Positions 14,853 through 23,207 of a DNA stretch of 34,112 bases are shown piece by piece. The stretch is from an uncultured Bacteroidales bacterium (GTDB taxonomy: Bacteria; Bacteroidota; Bacteroidia; Bacteroidales; P3). Position numbers and translations under genes: made by a program. The stretch is from positions 1 to 34,112 of the forward strand of contig CALDHX010000026.1 in the NCBI GenBank assembly GCA_937901525.1. Reading direction: 5' to 3'. The first letter of the stretch is position 1, and each line of letters begins with the position of its first letter. Under the pieces are notes generated by a model, which was not told the origin of the DNA, made no database searches, and saw only the letters and a list, made by a program, of their open reading frames with translations.

Positions 14853-15144
14853 AAAAGGCTTTGGTAATAAAAGTCTTTGAAAAAAATAAAAAAAGCAAAG
14901 AAAAAAATTGAAAAATCAAAGAAATAATCAGAAAAAATCAAGAAAAAATTAAAGAAAAACAAAGAGTTTTTTGACGATTTTTTGACTTTAAAAAGTTAAA
15001 TCTTTGATTTAGTGATTTTTATTAAGCCTCTATATTTTCAAAATTTGCGAACAGAAATTTTAGAGTTGAAAATATCGCACGCATTTGGCCTTAACTTATG
15101 GATAAACAAATTTATTCAACAGTAATATGTTTTAAGAAATAATG

Positions 15145-16524
15145 CTAATCTATGAAAAATTCTTCGGAAAAGTTCACTAAGAAAATTTGTTCTCTTGCTC
15201 GTGTTACTGCTGTATAGAGCCAACGGAAGTAGTCTTGATTTATTGCTTCTGAGGCTTGCACTTCGTTTAGAATAAAGGCAGTGTGCCAATCTCCTCCTTG
15301 TGCTTTGTGGCAAGTAATGGCTTTTGAAAATTTTACTTGTAAGGCATTGAAATATTTATCTTCTTTTACAGCTTTGTGAATGAGAGCTTTGTTGTTGCAA
15401 TCCTTTTGATAGTAAGAGAAAATGTTATTGTAGAGTTGTCTTTCTTTTTCTTGCGATAGGTGAGCTTGCTTTTCGCTTAGGGTATCGAGCATAATAGTTA
15501 GTTCTATTGGTATTTTGCTTTCGTTAATCCTCGCTTCAATGTTGGCAAAGTTAAATCCAAATTTTTCTTCGTAAGAATATATATTCGTAACCTCTACTAT
15601 ATCTCCGTTTGCTATGAAATCGGAATATTCATTTTCTGTTTGCCAATAATAGTTGTTGCGAATTGACATTAGTTTTTCGCCAATATCTATTATGTTTTCC
15701 TTTTCTAAAATTCTGTTTCTAATGTATTGATTGAGTTGATTGGCAGCAAAATTGCTTCTTGTAACGACTACTACTTCTTTTTCTCCAATTTGTCTGTATT
15801 GATTCACAAGTGTATCTTCAAAATCAATGGATTCTATTCGTTTAAAGTCTTTGTGGTTTTGTGTTTTGAAGATTGGCAGTTGCAATTTGTTGTTTAAAGC
15901 CCAACGAATGTTTGCTGCATTTTTCAAAATTCCCGATTGCAAGGCTTGTCTTACTACTTGTGTTAGTTGATAATATTCTATTGGTTCAAAAAATCTTTGT
16001 CTTAAATAATCAGGATTAAGAGCAAAAGACTCATTACTGCCAACGGGTGGAAGTTGAGCTTTGTCTCCAAGGAGTATTGCCTTGTTTTTTACTCCGTTTT
16101 TCACGTAAGAGAATAAGTCTGAAAGCAAATTATCGCCTTCTCCTATCATTGAAGCCTCGTCAATTATGTAAAGAGTGTGATGATTTTTGTTTTCTTTGAG
16201 TTTAAGACTTATATTTGAATAATCATCTGTTTGAGTGTAATAGATTTTTTTATGAATTGTGTAGGCTTGTTGCAGGGAACGATTGCTTAATACTTTGGCT
16301 GCTCGTCCTGTTGGTGCGAGTAATTCTGTCCTTATATTATAATAAGGTAGTGTTTTAATGAGTGCAGAAATTATTGTGGTCTTTCCTGTGCCTGCATAGC
16401 CGTCTAAAATAAAGATATTGCAGTCTTCTTTGTGGAAAATGAAGTTTGAGAGATTTTTTACAAGATTTTCTTGATCTTGTGTTAAGGGAAAATTACAGAA
16501 ACTTTCTATTTGTTTTACAAACAT
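15145..16524 (-). CDS. RecD-like superfamily 1 DNA helicase (AAA family)
   Basis: A 459-residue cytoplasmic ATPase with the helicase motifs in order: Walker A GYAGTGKTT (about 42-50), motif Ia LLAPTGRAAKVL, Walker B YIIDEASMIGE (about 118-128), motif III LLGDKAQLPPVGS, motif IV-like VVRQ, then C-terminal AITCHKAQGGDWHTAFI and YTAVTRAREQIFLVN as in UvrD/RecD C-domains. It is shorter than RecD2 and lacks the long N-terminal region, matching the stand-alone RecD-like helicases common in Bacteroidetes. A role in repair or recombination is inferred. Its ATG directly abuts the apbE stop, so translation is probably coupled. Confidence 0.9.
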   Translation of the reverse strand: MFVKQIESFCNFPLTQDQENLVKNLSNFIFHKEDCNIFILDGYAGTGKTTIISALIKTLPYYNIRTELLAPTGRAAKVLSNRSLQQAYTIHKKIYYTQTDDYSNISLKLKENKNHHTLYIIDEASMIGEGDNLLSDLFSYVKNGVKNKAILLGDKAQLPPVGSNESFALNPDYLRQRFFEPIEYYQLTQVVRQALQSGILKNAANIRWALNNKLQLPIFKTQNHKDFKRIESIDFEDTLVNQYRQIGEKEVVVVTRSNFAANQLNQYIRNRILEKENIIDIGEKLMSIRNNYYWQTENEYSDFIANGDIVEVTNIYSYEEKFGFNFANIEARINESKIPIELTIMLDTLSEKQAHLSQEKERQLYNNIFSYYQKDCNNKALIHKAVKEDKYFNALQVKFSKAITCHKAQGGDWHTAFILNEVQASEAINQDYFRWLYTAVTRAREQIFLVNFSEEFFID

Positions 16525-17586
16525 CTATTCTGCTTTTTCTAATATTTGGTCAAGATTTTTTGTGTGTGAGGTTTCTATTTCTCCTTCTTTGGTTGAATAG
16601 ATGAAAATAGCATCATATTCTGGGTGAGTATTGAGAAATTCTTCTGCTTTTTCTTTTCCCATTACCATAAAGGCAGTTGCTAATCCGTCAGCCGTTGTTG
16701 CATCTTGTGCAATCACAGAAACGCTTAGCAAATTGTGCGACACAGAGTATCCGGTCTTTGGATTGATTGTGTGAGAAAGGCGAATTCCGTCTTCTTCTAT
16801 GTATTTTCTGTAATTGCCACTTGTAACTATTGATTTGTTTTCAAGTTTTATGAAACTATTATACTCTCTTTCTGCATACATATCTTTGGAAGGCTCCTCT
16901 ATTGCTACTCTCCATTGTTGTCCATCGGGCTTTTTTCCGCTTGCAAATACTTCTCCGCCTACATCTACTATGTGTTGATTGATGTTATTGCGTTTTAAAT
17001 AATTGCTTATTTGGTCTGTGGTGTATCCTTGTGCGATTGCGTTGAAGTCTATCTTGGTTTGAGGATATTGTTTTATTAGTTTGTCGTCTTCTAATCGTAA
17101 TTTTTCATATCCAACATAAAGCATCATTGAGTCTATTTCAGCATCTGATAGTTTTTTTCTTTCTTTTGCAGCAAAACCATGTGCTTCTATCAATGCTCCA
17201 AGGCTAATATCAAAATTTCCATCGGTGAGTTTTGATATTTTTTCTGCGGCTAAGAAGTTTTCTTTCAAAATAGTATTCATCACATTTGTTTGATTGTTGT
17301 TGATTTTGTTTAGAAGTGATTGTGGATTCCAAAGAGATATGGAATTATCTATTTTAATCAGAATGCTATCTATGCCTTTTTTTATTTGCGATGAGGTTTG
17401 CCAGTTGTTTTTCACGCACCATTTGTCCTCAGGAGCATAATATACTATGTGATAATATGTACCTTGCGTCCTACCATTAAGAGTGTATTTTTTTAACTCA
17501 GGATTTTCCTTGTTTTTACAAGTTGAGAAGAAAATTAAAACTAAAATAAAAGATAAGTATTTGAAAACTTTGAATAATTTTTCCAT
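16525..17586 (-). CDS. apbE: FAD:protein FMN transferase (ApbE), lipoprotein
   Basis: A 353-residue exported enzyme that attaches FMN to Thr residues of membrane flavoproteins such as the Nqr and Rnf subunits. The start at 17586 is chosen because it begins the signal peptide; the lipobox FSTC places the lipidated Cys at 23. An in-frame ATG 15 codons upstream overlaps the promoter region. Family motifs: GRTQGTYYHIVYY, DFNAIAQGYTTDQ, HIVDVGGEVFASGKKPDG, SHTINPKTGYSV and the metal-site ATTADGLATAFMVMG. No target flavoprotein genes are in the window. The gene is divergent from mraZ and joined end to start with the helicase gene. Confidence 0.95.
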   Translation of the reverse strand: MEKLFKVFKYLSFILVLIFFSTCKNKENPELKKYTLNGRTQGTYYHIVYYAPEDKWCVKNNWQTSSQIKKGIDSILIKIDNSISLWNPQSLLNKINNNQTNVMNTILKENFLAAEKISKLTDGNFDISLGALIEAHGFAAKERKKLSDAEIDSMMLYVGYEKLRLEDDKLIKQYPQTKIDFNAIAQGYTTDQISNYLKRNNINQHIVDVGGEVFASGKKPDGQQWRVAIEEPSKDMYAEREYNSFIKLENKSIVTSGNYRKYIEEDGIRLSHTINPKTGYSVSHNLLSVSVIAQDATTADGLATAFMVMGKEKAEEFLNTHPEYDAIFIYSTKEGEIETSHTKNLDQILEKAE

Positions 17587-17607
17587 AATCTCACAAAAAT
17601 AATTTGT

Positions 17608-17616
17608 GCAAAGATA
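17608..17616 (-). promoter_or_regulatory. -7 promoter box of apbE-helicase
   Basis: TATCTTTGC on the minus strand, 21 nt before the chosen apbE start. It supports the start at 17586 rather than the upstream ATG at 17631. Confidence 0.6.
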
Positions 17617-17746
17617 GTGTTTTGTTCCCATTTTGTTTTGTTTAATTTTTGTTTTATTGTTAAGTGTTTAATAATTAGAGAAATAAAATTTTTATTTAGA
17701 TGTAACATTCTAAGTTTTGTGGCGTAAAAGCAAGCAAGAAAATGGT

Positions 17747-17800
17747 AATTTTTGGGAGTAAATGGAAAAAAGTTATCAACAAATGTATTTTTTTGGGATA
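17747..17800. promoter_or_regulatory. Candidate MraZ operator upstream of mraZ
   Basis: MraZ of other bacteria binds repeated TGGG-type boxes at about 10-bp spacing just upstream of its own gene. Here TGGGAGTAAATGGA gives two boxes 10 bp apart, and another TGGGA follows at about 17794. The second box is imperfect and the third is out of phase, so this is a candidate only. Confidence 0.35.
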
Positions 17801-17804
17801 AATG

Positions 17805-17819
17805 TAGTAATTTTACAAA
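17805..17819 (+). promoter_or_regulatory. Probable -7 region of the mraZ (dcw) promoter
   Basis: TAGTAATTTTACAAA contains TAATTTTAC, a TAnnTTTG-like box with G replaced by A. The identical 15-mer lies upstream of ftsZ at 30793-30807. The box is 21 nt before mraZ. There is no clear -33 element. Confidence 0.5.
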
Positions 17820-17837
17820 CTGAAAAATAGTAGAATT

Positions 17838-18308
17838 ATGTCATCAATTGTAGGTATAGAGTTTTGCAAAATAGATTCAAACGGCAGGTTGAAACTTCCT
17901 GTTGCTTTGAAGAAGCAACTTGTTACCTCTGATGACACAAGGTTTGTTCTCAGAAAAAGCATTTATAATTCGTACTTGGAACTTTTTACTTACTCTGATT
18001 TTCAAGAAGAAGTCTCTCGACTTCAACGCAATCTTAACCCTTACGACCCAAAAGCGAAAAGGTTATTTAGGAAATTGACCCAAGCAAACATAGTTGAGCT
18101 TGATGCAAGTGATAGAATCCTTATACCTGCTGAACAAAGAAGTATGGTAAATATTGATAAGGATATTGTTTTGCTTGCCTCAGGAAAATTTATTGAAGTT
18201 TGGGATTCTGAAGCCTATAAGTCGCTTGACGAAGATGAGTTCGATTATATCTCTTCTGCGGAACAGTTGCTTGGCAATCTACAAGAGGTCGATTGTAATA
18301 AGGATTAA
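17838..18308 (+). CDS. mraZ: Transcriptional regulator MraZ
   Basis: A 156-residue DNA-binding protein of the SpoVT-AbrB-like fold, with the two tandem half-motifs IDSNGRLKLPVALKKQL (about 12-28) and LDASDRILIPAEQRSMV. In other bacteria it forms a ring and represses the dcw operon through repeats in front of its own gene. First gene of the division cluster, 10 bp before rsmH. Length is typical of Bacteroidetes MraZ. Confidence 0.96.
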   Translation: MSSIVGIEFCKIDSNGRLKLPVALKKQLVTSDDTRFVLRKSIYNSYLELFTYSDFQEEVSRLQRNLNPYDPKAKRLFRKLTQANIVELDASDRILIPAEQRSMVNIDKDIVLLASGKFIEVWDSEAYKSLDEDEFDYISSAEQLLGNLQEVDCNKD

Positions 18309-18318
18309 GATTTAGAAA

Positions 18319-19224
18319 ATGCAGCAAGAACAGTATCATATTCCTGTAATGTTAGATGAATGTATGGAAGGCTTAGATATTAAGCCTGAGGGGGTTTATA
18401 TTGATTTAACATTTGGTGGTGGAGGTCATTCAAAAGCAATTATTCAACGTCTTTCAGAAAAGGGAAGTCTTTATGCGTTTGATCAAGATAGTGATGCGAT
18501 AAAGAATGCCTTAGATGATGAACGCTTTACTATGATTGAAGACAATTTTTCTAATCTTACAAATCAATTAAAGCTTTATAGAGTAACGCAAGTTGATGGA
18601 ATACTTGCTGATTTGGGTATTTCGTCTTATCAAATTGATTGTGCAGAAAGAGGTTTTAGTACAAGATTTGATGCAGAGCTTGATTTGAGAATGAATAGAA
18701 AGCAAATTCTTACTGCAAAAGATGTGGTTAATACTTATTCTTATGAACAATTGAAAAAGATATTCTCGGATTTTGGAGAATTATCTAATGCTCATCAAAT
18801 TGCAAAGAAGATAGAGTCTTTGCAAATAGAGGGAATATCAACTACAACTCAGTTGAAAGAAATTCTTCAACCGCTTGCTCAAAGAGGAAAGGAAAATAAG
18901 TTTTTTGCACAAGTGTTTCAGGCGTTGAGAATAGAGGTAAACGGAGAAATAGATGTGTTGAAAAAAATGTTAGAACAAACTTCTCCTTTACTAAAAAAAG
19001 GAGGGAGACTTGTGGTTATGAGTTATCATTCTTTGGAAGATAGATTGGTGAAGAATTATATGAAGACAGGAAATTGCGAAGGGAAAGTAGAAAAGGATTT
19101 CTTTGGTAATGTGTTAAATGATTTGGTGCTTGTTAATAGAAAACCTACAACTGCAAGCCAGGAAGAATTGGAAAGCAATCCTCGTTCAAGAAGTGCAAAA
19201 TTGAGAATAGCTGAAAAGAAGTAA
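18319..19224 (+). CDS. rsmH: 16S rRNA (cytosine1402-N4)-methyltransferase
   Basis: A 301-residue SAM-dependent methyltransferase (formerly MraW) that methylates C1402 in the decoding centre of 16S rRNA. The SAM-binding motif YIDLTFGGGGHSKAI is at about residues 31-45. ILADLGISSYQID, GFSTRFDAELDLRMN, FFAQVFQALRIEVN and VVMSYHSLEDRLVKN are all intact. The C-terminal RSRSAKLRIAEK tail is typical. It is followed 4 bp later by ftsL. Confidence 0.98.
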   Translation: MQQEQYHIPVMLDECMEGLDIKPEGVYIDLTFGGGGHSKAIIQRLSEKGSLYAFDQDSDAIKNALDDERFTMIEDNFSNLTNQLKLYRVTQVDGILADLGISSYQIDCAERGFSTRFDAELDLRMNRKQILTAKDVVNTYSYEQLKKIFSDFGELSNAHQIAKKIESLQIEGISTTTQLKEILQPLAQRGKENKFFAQVFQALRIEVNGEIDVLKKMLEQTSPLLKKGGRLVVMSYHSLEDRLVKNYMKTGNCEGKVEKDFFGNVLNDLVLVNRKPTTASQEELESNPRSRSAKLRIAEKK

Positions 19225-19228
19225 AATT

Positions 19229-19543
19229 ATGGGAATTAAGGAGATTGTTCAAGGAGATGTATTGTTAAGAAAATGGTTTTCAAAAAATATTTTCTTGTTT
19301 TTGTTGATTGCTATCTTGTGGATTGTGTATATAGCAAATAGATATGGAATAGAAACAAAGGTTAGGCAAATAGAAAACACTAATAAAGAAATAAAAGAGT
19401 TGGAGATGAAACGTACAAGTATTAAAACTCAATATCAAAAGTCATCAATGATGATGGAATTAGAGAAAGCTTTGTCTCCAGTAGGGGTAGGGGTGTCAAG
19501 AGAGCCAATAAAAAAAGTTATACTAATAGGAGAAAATGAGTAA
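19229..19543 (+). CDS. ftsL: FtsL-like cell division protein
   Basis: A 104-residue single-pass protein: a short cytoplasmic part, a membrane segment at about 21-38 (NIFLFLLIAILWIVYIANRY), and a helical periplasmic part (residues 39-75) of coiled-coil type. The family is poorly conserved. The call rests on size, topology and its place between rsmH and ftsI. The last 8 bases overlap ftsI. It should join FtsQ and the septal FtsW/FtsI synthase. Confidence 0.88.
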   Translation: MGIKEIVQGDVLLRKWFSKNIFLFLLIAILWIVYIANRYGIETKVRQIENTNKEIKELEMKRTSIKTQYQKSSMMMELEKALSPVGVGVSREPIKKVILIGENE

Positions 19544-21746
19544 TACAATAGACGAAAATAAGGATAAAAGAGAATTAAGGCTCTCTATTATATATGTAAT
19601 AGTAATGCTTGTGATAATTACCATATTTGGTAAGGCTCTTTATATGCAAATAGCATTGCATGATAGCGAACTTTTGAAACAGAAAGAAAGAATTGTAAAA
19701 GAGAGAGAATATCAGGCTAAAAGAGGTAATGTCTATTCGGTAGATTATGATACAGGTGAACTTATGTTGTTGGCAACTGATGTTCCAATATATGATATGT
19801 ATATAGATTTGGGTAAACAGAAGGATAAAAAGACGGGTAAAGCAGAATGGGTTGTTCCTGATAGTATTTTTAGAAAGGATTTAAAGCCAATGTGTGATAG
19901 TTTGGCTAAAATCTTTTCGTATAAGAAAAATAGTAAAACTTCTTCTGAATATCAAAAATATTTTATGTCTTTTAGAAACAAGAAACACAATAGAGGTGTT
20001 CCAGTTGCAATGGGTATAACATACGAAGAATTACAAAGATTTAAAACTTTCCCTATTATAGGACGACAAATCAAGAGTAAACAAGATTCAACAAAGGTAA
20101 CCTACAAGTTAAGTCATAGAGTGCATATTATTGAGAAAGGTAAGAGGGTTTATCCTTACTATCCTTTGGCAAGAAGAACAATAGGAATAAAATTACCTGG
20201 TTGCGATACTTGTTATAATGGTATTGATGGTGGTTTTGATAAATATTTGAGAGGAGAAAAAGGAAAACGCTTGGAAAGAAAAATAAATCCAGGTGTTTGG
20301 GTGCCATATAATAAAGATGAAAAGATAACTGCTAGAAATGGTTTCGATGTTGTAACAAGCATTGATGTGAGTTTGCAAGAATTAGCAGAAAGTTCGTTGA
20401 TGAATTGTTTGAAAGAAAATCAGGCTGAAAGTGGTTGTGTGGTTTTAATGGAGGTTGAAACAGGTTTTGTGAGAGCAATAGCGAGTTTTTCTGAAGTTGA
20501 GGGAGAATATTTTGAGAATAATAACATCGCAATTTCAAGTTCTTTTGAACCAGGTTCAACATTTAAAACCGTAACTGCAATGATGATGTTGGACAAAGGT
20601 CTTGTAACGCTTTCAGATTCTGTTCCAACAGGTGTAAAACATTTTCCTGGAAATGCAAAGCCTATTGAAGACGTAGGAAAGGTTAATAGGGGGAATGTAA
20701 GTTTTGAAAGAGCATTAGAAATTTCTTCAAATGTTGGTATAAGTCAATTAGTTTTTGATCATTATGGCAGTGTTGCAAAAAGAAAACAATTTAGAGAGGA
20801 TTTGATGCAGTATTTCAACTATGAAAAATTAGGATTGGATATAGATGTTCACGAACCTAAGCCTATTATTCGTTCGTCTGAAAATCCAACTGACCTTTTA
20901 AGAATGAGTTTTGGCTATGTTACTCAAATGACTCCTTTGCAAATGCTAACTTTTTATAATGCTATCGCAAATAATGGCAAAATGGTAAAGCCTCAATTTG
21001 TAACCGAACTTCTAAGAGATGGGGTTGTGGAGAAAAGTTTTGAACCTATTGTAATGGCTGAGAGTATATGTAAACAAAGTACAAGAGATTCTATTCACAA
21101 AGTATTAAAGGGGGTAGTTAATAATGGTACTGGAAGAAGATTAAAGGGAACTTCTTACGGAATTGCAGGAAAATCTGGTACAGCTGAGTTGGGTTATGAT
21201 TCAAAAGAGGGAACTATTCAACATAGGGCTTCATTTGTAGGATATTTTCCTGCTGATGAACCTAAATATTCTTGTATAGTTGTGATAAGTAAGCCAAAGG
21301 GAGCAAGAACTCATGGAGGTGATTTGGCTGCTCCTGTTTTTAGGGATTTGTCTGATAGGGTTGTTGGTACAAGAATAGCATTAACTAAGGTGGGGCAGAC
21401 AAGTGAAAAGAAAATGCCTATTATGAGTTATGGTAATAGGGATTCTTATTCTGCTTTTTGTCAATCTTTGGGCTTTGATGTTAATCTTCCTGCATCGCCT
21501 TGGTTAAAGGTTAGAGAAATTAAAGACAGTTTGATTTTTACTCCTTATTTTACAGATAAAGAATATGTGCCTAATGTTGTTGGACTAACGATAAGAGATG
21601 CTGTTTATATGCTTGAAAATCTTGGTATGAGAGTTAGGTTTAAAGGAAAGGGTAAGGTTATTAGTCAAAGCATAGCTCCTGGAAGTAAAATAACAGATGA
21701 GGTAATTGTTTTGGAACTTGGTGTAAATGAAACAAAGAAAAAATGA
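19536..21746 (+). CDS. ftsI: Septal peptidoglycan transpeptidase (penicillin-binding protein FtsI/PBP3) with PASTA domain
   Basis: A 736-residue class B PBP that cross-links septal peptidoglycan. An N-terminal membrane anchor (about 17-38) is followed by the pedestal domain. The transpeptidase domain has catalytic Ser341 in STFK (GSTFKTVTAMMML), SSN in EISSNVGISQ, and KSGT in IAGKSGTAELGY. A C-terminal PASTA domain (about 670-730, YVPNVVGLTIRDAVYMLENL) is usual for Bacteroidetes FtsI. It overlaps ftsL by 8 bp and murE by 4 bp (ATGA). Confidence 0.97.
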   Translation: MSNTIDENKDKRELRLSIIYVIVMLVIITIFGKALYMQIALHDSELLKQKERIVKEREYQAKRGNVYSVDYDTGELMLLATDVPIYDMYIDLGKQKDKKTGKAEWVVPDSIFRKDLKPMCDSLAKIFSYKKNSKTSSEYQKYFMSFRNKKHNRGVPVAMGITYEELQRFKTFPIIGRQIKSKQDSTKVTYKLSHRVHIIEKGKRVYPYYPLARRTIGIKLPGCDTCYNGIDGGFDKYLRGEKGKRLERKINPGVWVPYNKDEKITARNGFDVVTSIDVSLQELAESSLMNCLKENQAESGCVVLMEVETGFVRAIASFSEVEGEYFENNNIAISSSFEPGSTFKTVTAMMMLDKGLVTLSDSVPTGVKHFPGNAKPIEDVGKVNRGNVSFERALEISSNVGISQLVFDHYGSVAKRKQFREDLMQYFNYEKLGLDIDVHEPKPIIRSSENPTDLLRMSFGYVTQMTPLQMLTFYNAIANNGKMVKPQFVTELLRDGVVEKSFEPIVMAESICKQSTRDSIHKVLKGVVNNGTGRRLKGTSYGIAGKSGTAELGYDSKEGTIQHRASFVGYFPADEPKYSCIVVISKPKGARTHGGDLAAPVFRDLSDRVVGTRIALTKVGQTSEKKMPIMSYGNRDSYSAFCQSLGFDVNLPASPWLKVREIKDSLIFTPYFTDKEYVPNVVGLTIRDAVYMLENLGMRVRFKGKGKVISQSIAPGSKITDEVIVLELGVNETKKK

Positions 21747-23185
21747 ATAGAAAACTAAGAGATTTATTGTTGGGTATAAACATTATAAAACAAATAGGTG
21801 AAATAGATAGACTTGTTTGTGGTATTGTGTTTGATTCTCGTAAGGTTAAAAAAGATAGTTTATTCGTTGCTCAAAAGGGAACTCAGATTGACGGACATGA
21901 TTTTATTGATTCTGCAATAAGTGATGGTGCAAGTGTTGTGGTTTTGGAACAAATGCCAAATCAGATAAAAGAAAACGTTACTTATTTGCAGGTAGAAGAT
22001 TCTTCAAAGGCCTTAGCTCTTTTGGCAAGAAACTATTACGATAACCCTTCTTCTAAATTGAAATTAATAGGTATAACAGGAACTAATGGAAAGACTACAA
22101 CAGTAACTTTATCTTACAATTTATTTAAAAGTTTAGGTTATGAATGTGGATTAATTTCTACAATAGTAAACAAAATAGGTGATAGAAAAATTGCTTCTAC
22201 TCATACAACACCTGATTCTTTATCATTAAATAAGTTATTGAATGAAATGGTTGAGAGTGGTTGTGAGTATGTTTTTATGGAAGTTAGTTCTCACGCAGTA
22301 GATCAACATAGAATATGGGGATTGACTTATTATGGAGGAGTGTTTAGTAATATAACTCACGATCATTTAGATTATCACAAGACTTTTTCTAATTATATAA
22401 ATGCAAAGAAAGGATTTTTTGATTCATTGAACGAAAAGGCATTTTCTCTTACAAATATTGATGATAGAAACGGAGAAAAAATGTTGGAATCAACAAAATC
22501 TAGAAAATTTACTTATAGTTTGAGTAGAATGGCTGATTATAATGCAAAAGTAATTGAGAATAGTTTTTTCGGATTGCTTTTGAATATAAACGGTAAAGAA
22601 GTATCTACTCAATTAGTTGGCCAATTCAATGCCTATAATCTACTTGCTATTTATTCTATTGCAGAATTGTGTGGATTGAAACAAGAAGAAATTTTGGTAG
22701 GTCTAAGCAAATTAAAAGCTGCTAATGGAAGATTTGAAACCTATCGTCTGAAAAATGCATCTACTGCAATCATTGATTATGCTCATACACCAGATGCGTT
22801 GCTTAATGTCATATCTACCATAAATGAAATTAAGCTTGCAGGTAAGTTAATAACGGTTGTAGGTTGTGGAGGAAATAGAGATAAAACTAAACGTCCTCAA
22901 ATGGCAAAAATTGCACAAGAAGGAAGTGATATAGTAATACTAACTTCTGATAATCCTCGATTTGAAAATCCTGATGATATAATTGAGGATATGAAAAAAG
23001 GGGTTGTGGATAACGAAAAACTATTTTGCATAACAGATAGACGACAAGCAATAAGGTTAGCTTCACAATTAGCAAAAGATAAAAGTGATATAATTCTTAT
23101 CGCAGGCAAAGGGCATGAGACATATCAAGAAATAGAAGGGGTGAAACATCATTTTGATGATAAAGAAGAAATATTAAAATATTGA
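21743..23185 (+). CDS. murE: UDP-MurNAc-L-Ala-D-Glu:meso-diaminopimelate ligase
   Basis: A 480-residue Mur ligase with all three domains. The ATP site GITGTNGKTTTVTL is at about 110-123, followed by MEVSSHAVDQHR, the ITHDHLDYHKTF block and YINAKKGFFDS with the Lys that is carbamylated in the family. The C-terminal TSDNPRFENP motif (DNPR) selects meso-diaminopimelate over lysine, so the peptidoglycan should be of the DAP type. HPDALLN-like YAHTPDALLNV is also intact. Its substrate carries D-Glu, normally added by MurD, so an intact MurE implies something still makes UDP-MurNAc-dipeptide. It overlaps ftsI by 4 bp; mraY follows after 22 bp. Confidence 0.97.
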   Translation: MNRKLRDLLLGINIIKQIGEIDRLVCGIVFDSRKVKKDSLFVAQKGTQIDGHDFIDSAISDGASVVVLEQMPNQIKENVTYLQVEDSSKALALLARNYYDNPSSKLKLIGITGTNGKTTTVTLSYNLFKSLGYECGLISTIVNKIGDRKIASTHTTPDSLSLNKLLNEMVESGCEYVFMEVSSHAVDQHRIWGLTYYGGVFSNITHDHLDYHKTFSNYINAKKGFFDSLNEKAFSLTNIDDRNGEKMLESTKSRKFTYSLSRMADYNAKVIENSFFGLLLNINGKEVSTQLVGQFNAYNLLAIYSIAELCGLKQEEILVGLSKLKAANGRFETYRLKNASTAIIDYAHTPDALLNVISTINEIKLAGKLITVVGCGGNRDKTKRPQMAKIAQEGSDIVILTSDNPRFENPDDIIEDMKKGVVDNEKLFCITDRRQAIRLASQLAKDKSDIILIAGKGHETYQEIEGVKHHFDDKEEILKY

Positions 23186-23207
23186 AAGTAAAAAAGGAGA
23201 ATATATT

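Larger units (their letters stand above)
14632..15144. other. A/T-rich noncoding region between purH and the helicase gene
   Basis: 513 bp with no credible gene. From the purH side it holds the purH promoter (14664-14672), a phased CGAAAA repeat and hairpin (14805-14852), and a strongly purine-rich plus-strand stretch (about 14875-14965) built from AAAGAAAA/TCAAAGAAA units. The rest is A/T-rich sequence without clear structure. Short frames that can be read here encode Phe-only low-complexity peptides and are not genes. No obvious terminator for the helicase gene was found. Confidence 0.7.

Noticed and set aside
14753..14962. 69-codon minus-strand frame of mostly Phe residues
   Set aside because: It is a reading of the A-rich plus-strand tract; low-complexity composition and no start context.
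15090..15110. DnaA box in TTATGGATAAAC
   Set aside because: TATGGATAA is a poor match to the reverse complement of TTATCCACA and stands alone.
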